Assembly: GCF_024609245.1 (NCBI RefSeq)
Contig: NZ_JANJYH010000004.1
Span: 353,248-417,247, forward strand
Reading direction: 5' to 3'
Length of the DNA: 64,000 nucleotides
Source: Haloarchaeobius sp. FL176
GTDB lineage: Archaea; Halobacteriota; Halobacteria; Halobacteriales; Natrialbaceae
A program made the translations under genes and the position numbers. Shown in pieces: positions 62,225-64,000 of the stretch. The number at the start of each line of letters is the position of its first letter. The first letter of the stretch is position 1. Below the pieces are notes generated by a model. The model did not search any database and was not told the DNA's origin. It saw only the letters and a list, made by a program, of their open reading frames with translations.

Positions 62225-62244
62225 GCACGTGCGTTCGCACGTGC
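62225..62244 (+). terminator. Hairpin after the MC1 gene
   Basis: GCACGTGCG pairs with CGCACGTGC across TT, 18 nt after the MC1 stop. Each arm is also nearly self-complementary. It probably ends the MC1 transcript before the rRNA promoters. Confidence 0.55.
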
Positions 62245-62487
62245 GCACTAACCCACTTTATCCTGCCTCGTGAGCGGGTCGCCTGCGGGCTCGAAAGGGG
62301 TTTGTGAGCGGAACGTCGAGTGACGAGTGCGCGGTACTATCCCGACCAGACCGGACGCACACGCGAGGGATGACCGGTCGGCCTCCGCCCGCGCGACATT
62401 TTCGGTGTAGCACTCTCTCCTAGCTGCGGGTCACGTGTTCGGCACGAGAATCCGACTCACGTCATGCGATTCACACGCCGCCGACGG
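62245..62487. other. Spacer between MC1 and the rRNA promoters
   Basis: No gene is seen. The stretch has mixed composition and no clear repeats or start signals. Confidence 0.4.
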
Positions 62488-62842
62488 TTCGACGGCCTTA
62501 AGTGTATCATCCCTCTTCGATAGAATGCAAACAACGTGGCGCGACGCGCCACTCCCTCTGGCCGCAATCCGGCTCGGAGGCAGGAACTCTCCGGTGCTCT
62601 CCGGGCGACGGTTCGACTCGGTTCGAAGGCCTTATGTACTACTCGAGGCCTCCGATACTAATGCAACCGCCCGCCGACATCGCCGTCGGCGTTGGCACGA
62701 ACCGACGCCCTTATACGTAACAGGGCATTGGGATACGAACGCGAAAGACGATGCGATTTGGGGCACGTTCAACTCGTGCCTCAGTCACGGACCGGCGTTC
62801 GAGGGGCCACCCTCGGAGAACGACTCCGATGGGTTTAAGAGG
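62488..62842 (+). promoter_or_regulatory. Four tandem rRNA operon promoters
   Basis: Repeated boxes precede the 16S gene: 62488-62504 (TTCGACGGCCTTAAGTG), 62622-62638 (TTCGAAGGCCTTATGTA), 62704-62718 (GACGCCCTTATACGT) and 62824-62842 (CTCCGATGGGTTTAAGAGG). The first three share a (TTCGA)-(A/C)G(G/C)CCTTA core, similar to the multiple rRNA promoters known in other haloarchaea. Short ORFs here are not genes. Confidence 0.75.
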
Positions 62843-62935
62843 TCTTCTCGACAACGTTCAGGTCCGTAAGGAAATGAGGATTCCACCCCTGCGGTCCGCC
62901 GTACACGATGGAATCTGATGTTAGCCTTGGTAGTT

Positions 62936-63049
62936 CGGTGACGCTCGATCGGCTACGCCGATTGGCTCACCGGACTCGGACCACGCAATGTGATATGGAT
63001 GCACCGTTCACACGGTGCACCCGCCAAGCCCCCCGAGCTTACGCTCGGG
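62936..63049 (+). other. 16S rRNA leader with processing-type stems
   Basis: Three stems follow: CGGTGA...TCACCG (62936-62941/62967-62972) enclosing ATCGGC/GCCGAT with a TAC loop; TGCACCGT/ACGGTGCA (63000-63007/63012-63019); and CCCGAGC/GCTCGGG (63032-63038/63043-63049), which ends 3 nt before mature 16S. The bulge-helix-bulge partner would be downstream, outside the window. Confidence 0.6.
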
Positions 63050-63052
63050 AGC

Positions 63053-64000
<948 letters not shown>

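Overview
The window is a chromosomal segment from a haloarchaeon (class Halobacteria). The coding sequence is very GC-rich and most proteins are acidic. Signature genes include an Orc1/Cdc6 replication protein, PCNA, RadA, a thermosome, the MC1 chromosomal protein, the paired TatCt/TatCo translocases, a PGF-CTERM sorting signal, and a 16S rRNA starting with the archaeal ATTCCGGTTGATCC. Genes are tightly packed on both strands. Many have a TATA-like box 23-33 nt before the start codon, which suggests leaderless transcripts. I saw no transposase, CRISPR array, tRNA or obvious prophage. The genus cannot be settled from what I can see.

Region by region: 1-0.76 kb is the start of a MATE exporter cut by the window edge. 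0.9-8.7 kb is a lipoate / 2-oxoacid dehydrogenase block (lipA, E1 alpha, E1 beta, E2, an HTH regulator, E3). 9.2-17.9 kb holds prephenate dehydratase, an Na+/H+ antiporter, Hsp20, a frameshifted pseudogene, LeuS, a DUF2237 protein, an alanine dehydrogenase family enzyme and a CBS protein. 18.2-20.6 kb has the thermosome and a KH-domain (Pno1/Dim2-like) protein. 20.9-27.4 kb is rich in sulfur genes: SufS, an HD hydrolase, a secreted LVIVD-repeat protein, SufU, and a minus-strand operon DsrE-TusA-SQR-DUF1641. 27.7-33.7 kb has RadA, two orphan DppB-type ABC permeases and a PspAB/HtpX membrane-stress cluster. 33.9-43.8 kb has NMD3, a Taw2-type enzyme, small membrane proteins, an XPD-like helicase, PCNA, RlmE-TRAM, a ribbon-helix-helix regulator, MscS and uncharacterised haloarchaeal proteins. 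43.8-48.1 kb has divergent tatCt/tatCo. 48.1-55.9 kb has a histidine phosphatase, a DUF2298 membrane protein, an APH-like kinase, a MutS-family ATPase and Orc/Cdc6. 56.6-62.2 kb has pheST, pyrD, an AbrB-like protein and MC1. The window ends in an rRNA leader with four tandem promoter-like boxes and the first 948 nt of 16S rRNA.

How the genes work together: LipA makes the lipoyl group carried by E2, and E1, E2 and E3 form one complex whose E2 appears to have two subunit-binding domains. The sulfur genes look like a sulfide/persulfide capture and relay route beside the SufS-SufU cysteine desulfurase pair. HtpX and PspAB are a known membrane-stress pairing.

The least expected signals are noncoding. 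Nine perfect or near-perfect inverted repeats, each with a 3-nt loop, sit at the 3' ends of lipA, the thermosome gene and pheT/pyrD. A second, synonymously diverged copy of the lipA 3' end lies 66 nt downstream in the same frame. A tandem-repeat operator candidate precedes the HTH regulator between E2 and E3. I did not find a clearly new multi-gene defence or mobile system.
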